This document shows positions 7,151 through 9,946 of a stretch of 9,946 nt of DNA, piece after piece. The notes beneath the pieces are model-generated. The model was not told the origin of the DNA, did no database searches, and was given only the letters and a program-made list of their open reading frames with translations. Position numbers and translations under genes: made by a program. Source of the stretch: Bacteroidales bacterium. GTDB lineage: Bacteria; Bacteroidota; Bacteroidia; Bacteroidales; UBA7960. Position 1 is the first letter of the stretch. Every line of letters starts with the position of its first letter. The stretch spans positions 1-9,946 of the forward strand of contig SLNX01000090.1 of assembly GCA_007132825.1 (NCBI GenBank), written 5' to 3'.

Positions 7151-8062
7151 TTTTTTCCTGAAAACAAAGATCTCACTGCTCCAGGGTGTTTTTCCGAATA
7201 CAGCTTTGAGGTTAGACCATGAACCAATTAAAAAAGCGTTCACAGGGGCCATCCTGCTCCCTTTATTTTGTTCACTAAGCCACGATACATAATAACTGTC
7301 GAAGGGCATCCCTTTTCTTTCGATCAGTTCATAACCGGCAAATTCACAGCATCTTAAAATGGTGTCAGAGGTAAAATGATACAGATGTCGTGGCAAATCC
7401 CAACCCGCCCAGTGATGCTTATAATAAACTGCATCGGTGCTTTTTGCCATAGGCACAGCTACTACAAGCAGTCCTTTTGTTTTCAGTTTTGTATGGAAAT
7501 CATCCAATACAGAAGGAAAATCGTGCAGATGTTCCAGAACATGCCAAAGTGTTATTACATCATAACATTCTGTTTTATTTCCGAACAATTTATCGAGGTT
7601 GCTAAATATGTATAAACCTTTTGATTCTGCTTTCTTTCTGGCGGAGGCATCCGGTTCGTATCCTTCAGGTTTAAAACCGTGTTTATGTGCATGATACATA
7701 AAGTTGCCAGTACCGCAGCCAAAGTCAAGAAGTTTTGGAGACCGTGCCTTTGTATGCTTTTTTAACAAAGCCGTTTTTCTTCTCACCATGGTTTTTTGAA
7801 CCCAAAAATAGATTCTTTCCTTTATGGTTTGTTTTCTTTCTGTATGAGAAATATACGCATCAGAGCGATAGTATTTTGCCATCTCGTTTTTCCCGGGCCT
7901 GGGATTGGTAAACAGAAAACCGCATGATTTGCATTTTTCTATTTGAAACCTTTTTTTTGATACGAGGGTATCCACAGCCTCTAAAAAAAGTGTGTTATCA
8001 CCGTCTTTTGTGCTGTTATTCAGCGATTTATGACAGACCGGACATGTGCTTAGCTCTTCCAT
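7145..8062 (-). CDS. class I SAM-dependent methyltransferase with N-terminal zinc-ribbon-like segment
   Basis: This 305-residue protein begins with two cysteine pairs, CPVC (7-10) and CKSC (44-47), the pattern of a small zinc ribbon, followed by GFLFTNPRP. The Rossmann-fold methyltransferase follows: motif I LLDFGCGTGN (111-120) for S-adenosylmethionine, an acidic residue in GYEPDAS (134-140), and the WHVLEHLHD block (173-181). The conserved-looking WAGWDLPRHLYHF (218-230) follows. This layout belongs to the Methyltransf_13/Methyltransf_23 type of proteins, whose members act on diverse small molecules or sugars; I cannot name the substrate. I chose the ATG at 8062. The open frame runs up to 8140, but that extension overlaps mnmG and would translate the parS-like palindrome as NVPRGT, so it is probably not coding. 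It lies 25 bases after mnmG in the same direction and may share its transcript. Its stop is inside the TTTAGGG array. Confidence 0.83.
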   Translation of the reverse strand: MEELSTCPVCHKSLNNSTKDGDNTLFLEAVDTLVSKKRFQIEKCKSCGFLFTNPRPGKNEMAKYYRSDAYISHTERKQTIKERIYFWVQKTMVRRKTALLKKHTKARSPKLLDFGCGTGNFMYHAHKHGFKPEGYEPDASARKKAESKGLYIFSNLDKLFGNKTECYDVITLWHVLEHLHDFPSVLDDFHTKLKTKGLLVVAVPMAKSTDAVYYKHHWAGWDLPRHLYHFTSDTILRCCEFAGYELIERKGMPFDSYYVSWLSEQNKGSRMAPVNAFLIGSWSNLKAVFGKTPWSSEIFVFRKKP

Positions 8063-8071
8063 ACTTGTCGT

Positions 8072-8087
8072 TGTTCCACGTGGAACA
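8072..8087. promoter_or_regulatory. parS: parS-like centromere site (ParB binding)
   Basis: TGTTCCACGTGGAACA is a perfect 16-bp palindrome. It matches the widely conserved chromosomal parS consensus TGTTNCACGTGAAACA at all positions but one (G instead of A at position 12), and the change restores full symmetry. ParB-CTP clamps load at such sites, and ParA then moves the origin region to daughter cells. The site ends on the base before the mnmG stop codon and lies nine bases before the methyltransferase ATG. No parA or parB is in the window. A parS close to mnmG fits the origin-proximal mnmG/rsmG/parAB neighbourhood seen in many bacteria. A 16-bp chance match is very unlikely. Confidence 0.85.
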
Positions 8088-9946
8088 TTATCTTCCGAGA
8101 TAAATGAGTAAAACCGAAATATCGGAGGGAGTAATACCACTTATACGACTTGCCTGTCCAATATTTTCAGGCCTGATCCGGCTTAATTTTTCTTGTGCTT
8201 CCTTGCTCATCGACTGAAGTTCGGTATAATTAATCTCGTTGGGAATGGTGATGTTTTCAAGCCGGTTTATTTTTTCGGCTATTTCTTTTTCTTTCTCAAG
8301 ATACCCGGAATATTTCATTTTTACCTCTGCAGATTCCATAGATTCTAGAATTAATGACCTGTCGGTGCTAAGGCTATAGATTGCATTTCTAAGGTCCGAA
8401 TCGTAATCCAAAAGGGTGCTTAGTTTAACTTGCGGACGTAAAATCAGGTTTCTGTATTTGGTTTTTCTTTCAATTATAGAGGTGTCAACACCTTCAAGGT
8501 AAGTGTTAATGGAGCCGGGATCGACACTTGTATTGTTTAGAATGTTTTCGATACCGGCGATTATACCCATCTTGTTATTAAGTCTTTCATACCTTTTATA
8601 ATCAGCAAGGCCAAGGTCATAACCGATTGGCGTTAACCTTTGGTCTGCATTGTCTTGCCGCAGCAAAATCCTGAACTCAGCCCTGCTTGTAAACATTCTG
8701 TAAGGCTCCATCGTACCTTTCGTTACCAAATCATCTATCAGAACACCTATGTATGCTTCAGATCGCTTCAGTATAACAGGAAATTCGTTGTTAATTTTAC
8801 GATGCGCATTAATTCCGGCGATCAAGCCCTGTGCTGCAGCCTCTTCGTATCCTGTTGTGCCGTTCACTTGTCCGGCAAAAAACAGATTTTGTATAATTTT
8901 GCTCTCTAGCGAGAAGCTTAGCTGCTGAGGTGGAAAGTAATCATATTCGATGGCGTATCCTGGTTGTAAGATTCGTGCTCTTTCAAAGCCTGGTATCTCT
9001 CTCAATGCTCGAAACTGTATTTCTATAGGCAGACTTGATGAGAAACCGTTGATATAAAGCTCCGGACTATTCCTGCCATCAGGTTCAACAAAAAGCTGGT
9101 GTCGGTTTCGTTCTGAAAAACGATCGAGCTTGTCCTCTATTGACGGACAATATCTAGGACCAGTTCCCTCAATCCTTCCTGTAAATAACGGCGATTGCTC
9201 AAAGCCTTCCCTTAAGATTTCATGTACCCTTTCGTTCGTATAACATAAGTAGCAATTCATTTGCTCTTTTAAAGGGGGTGTGTCTGTGAATGAAAATTTA
9301 CCGGGAGGTTCATCTCCGGGTTGCGGAATCATTGAGGTAAAATCAACCGATCGTCTGTCAACCCGTACGGGTGTTCCTGTTTTCAATCGTTCTGATTGTA
9401 TGCCATGTTTTCGAAGGTCTTGTGTTAAACCACTTGCGTTCTCCTCACCTAACCTGCCACCGCCAAAATTGATCTTTCCAATATGAATCTTGCCATTTAA
9501 AAAGGTCCCACTTGTAATGATAACCGAATTTGCGTATATTTTACCCGCTAGCCTGGTGTGTACGCCAATAACTTTTTTATCCTTATATATAAGAGCATCT
9601 ACGGAGTCTTGCCATAAATGCACATTGGAAATTTCCATCAACAACTCCTGCCACTTCATAGAGAACCGGACACGGTCGCTTTGCGCTCTTGGTGACCACA
9701 TGGCGGGCCCCTTACTTCTGTTGAGAAGCCTGAATTGAATCATGGTATAATCGGTAACGATTCCGCTTAATCCGCCGATTGCATCTATCTCTCTGATTAT
9801 CTGCCCTTTAGCCACCCCACCCATGGCCGGATTGCATGACATTCTTGCCAGGGCACCAATATTCAGAGTGATCAAAAGCACTTTCGATCCAAGTTTTGCA
9901 GCTGCTGCGGCTGCCTCACAGCCGGCATGCCCCCCCCCTACTACAA
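8088..9946 (-). CDS. mnmG: tRNA uridine-5-carboxymethylaminomethyl modification enzyme MnmG (5' end outside window)
   Basis: MnmG (GidA) is a cytosolic FAD enzyme. With the GTPase MnmE it adds the carboxymethylaminomethyl group to carbon 5 of the wobble uridine in certain tRNAs, using methylenetetrahydrofolate and NADH. The frame stays open to the right edge. 618 residues are visible, starting VVGGGHAGCEAAAAAAKLG, the FAD-binding Rossmann motif; probably fewer than ten N-terminal residues are missing. Family marks follow, numbered from the first visible residue: MSCNPAMGGVAKG with the cysteine at 37 that corresponds to E. coli Cys47, NCYLCYTNERVHE with C231 corresponding to Cys277, the PRYCPSIEDKLDRF block, GQVNGTTGYEEAAAQGL, and the C-terminal PENIGQASRISGITPSDISVLLIYL that contacts MnmE and tRNA. 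It appears complete and functional. A GTG at 9881 is an internal codon, not the start. Its promoter is beyond the window. Confidence 0.97.
   Translation of the reverse strand, partial: VVGGGHAGCEAAAAAAKLGSKVLLITLNIGALARMSCNPAMGGVAKGQIIREIDAIGGLSGIVTDYTMIQFRLLNRSKGPAMWSPRAQSDRVRFSMKWQELLMEISNVHLWQDSVDALIYKDKKVIGVHTRLAGKIYANSVIITSGTFLNGKIHIGKINFGGGRLGEENASGLTQDLRKHGIQSERLKTGTPVRVDRRSVDFTSMIPQPGDEPPGKFSFTDTPPLKEQMNCYLCYTNERVHEILREGFEQSPLFTGRIEGTGPRYCPSIEDKLDRFSERNRHQLFVEPDGRNSPELYINGFSSSLPIEIQFRALREIPGFERARILQPGYAIEYDYFPPQQLSFSLESKIIQNLFFAGQVNGTTGYEEAAAQGLIAGINAHRKINNEFPVILKRSEAYIGVLIDDLVTKGTMEPYRMFTSRAEFRILLRQDNADQRLTPIGYDLGLADYKRYERLNNKMGIIAGIENILNNTSVDPGSINTYLEGVDTSIIERKTKYRNLILRPQVKLSTLLDYDSDLRNAIYSLSTDRSLILESMESAEVKMKYSGYLEKEKEIAEKINRLENITIPNEINYTELQSMSKEAQEKLSRIRPENIGQASRISGITPSDISVLLIYLGR
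9930..9938 (-). repeat. nine-G homopolymer at the start of mnmG
   Basis: Nine consecutive C residues on the plus strand read as GGG GGG GGG in mnmG, encoding the three glycines of the FAD-binding VVGGGHAG motif. The frame is intact as written. A tract of this length at the very start of a gene is prone to slippage in replication and to length errors in sequencing. Confidence 0.8.

Noticed and set aside
8063..8140. N-terminal extension of the methyltransferase overlapping mnmG
   Set aside because: The extension would read through the parS-like palindrome and the mnmG 3' end; the zinc-ribbon segment begins naturally at the ATG at 8062.

Overview
The window looks like chromosomal DNA from an anaerobic or facultatively fermentative member of the Bacteroidetes (Bacteroidota). 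The grounds are indirect. Translation starts lack Shine-Dalgarno sequences and have A-rich leaders. Matches to the Bacteroidetes -7 promoter element (TAnnTTTG) lie upstream of two genes. The very large NtrY-like membrane kinase and a ptb-buk pair also fit that group. No rRNA, tRNA, CRISPR array, transposase or phage gene is visible. There is no gene-free stretch of 300 bases; the largest gap is about 100 bases.

The left part (1-3253) is read on the plus strand. A soluble two-HKD phospholipase D family enzyme of the cardiolipin synthase type ends in a small AT-rich hairpin followed by T residues. It is followed by a phosphate butyryltransferase and a butyrate kinase. That pair converts butyryl-CoA (or related acyl-CoA) to butyrate and makes ATP by substrate-level phosphorylation.

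The right part (3302-9946) is read on the minus strand. In transcription order it holds mnmG (tRNA wobble-uridine modification; its first few codons lie outside the window), a methyltransferase with an N-terminal zinc-ribbon-like segment, and a sensor histidine kinase of about 1,248 residues. The kinase has twelve predicted membrane segments, three periplasmic regions, and HAMP, HisKA and HATPase domains. No response regulator is next to it.

Three non-coding signals deserve most attention. (1) A perfect 16-bp palindrome, TGTTCCACGTGGAACA, fills most of the 25-base gap between mnmG and the methyltransferase. It differs by one base from the parS consensus bound by ParB, which suggests a chromosome-segregation centre and a position not far from the replication origin. 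(2) A TAATTGT heptamer array fills the whole gap between the convergent buk and kinase genes and runs into the end of the kinase gene. (3) A second, unrelated heptamer array (TTGAGGG/TTTAGGG) lies in front of the kinase and runs into the end of the methyltransferase gene. Each array supplies the stop codon of the minus-strand gene that ends in it, and the second could form a G-quadruplex. I saw no clear evidence of a new multi-gene defence or metabolic system; the repeat arrangement is the least explained part of the window.
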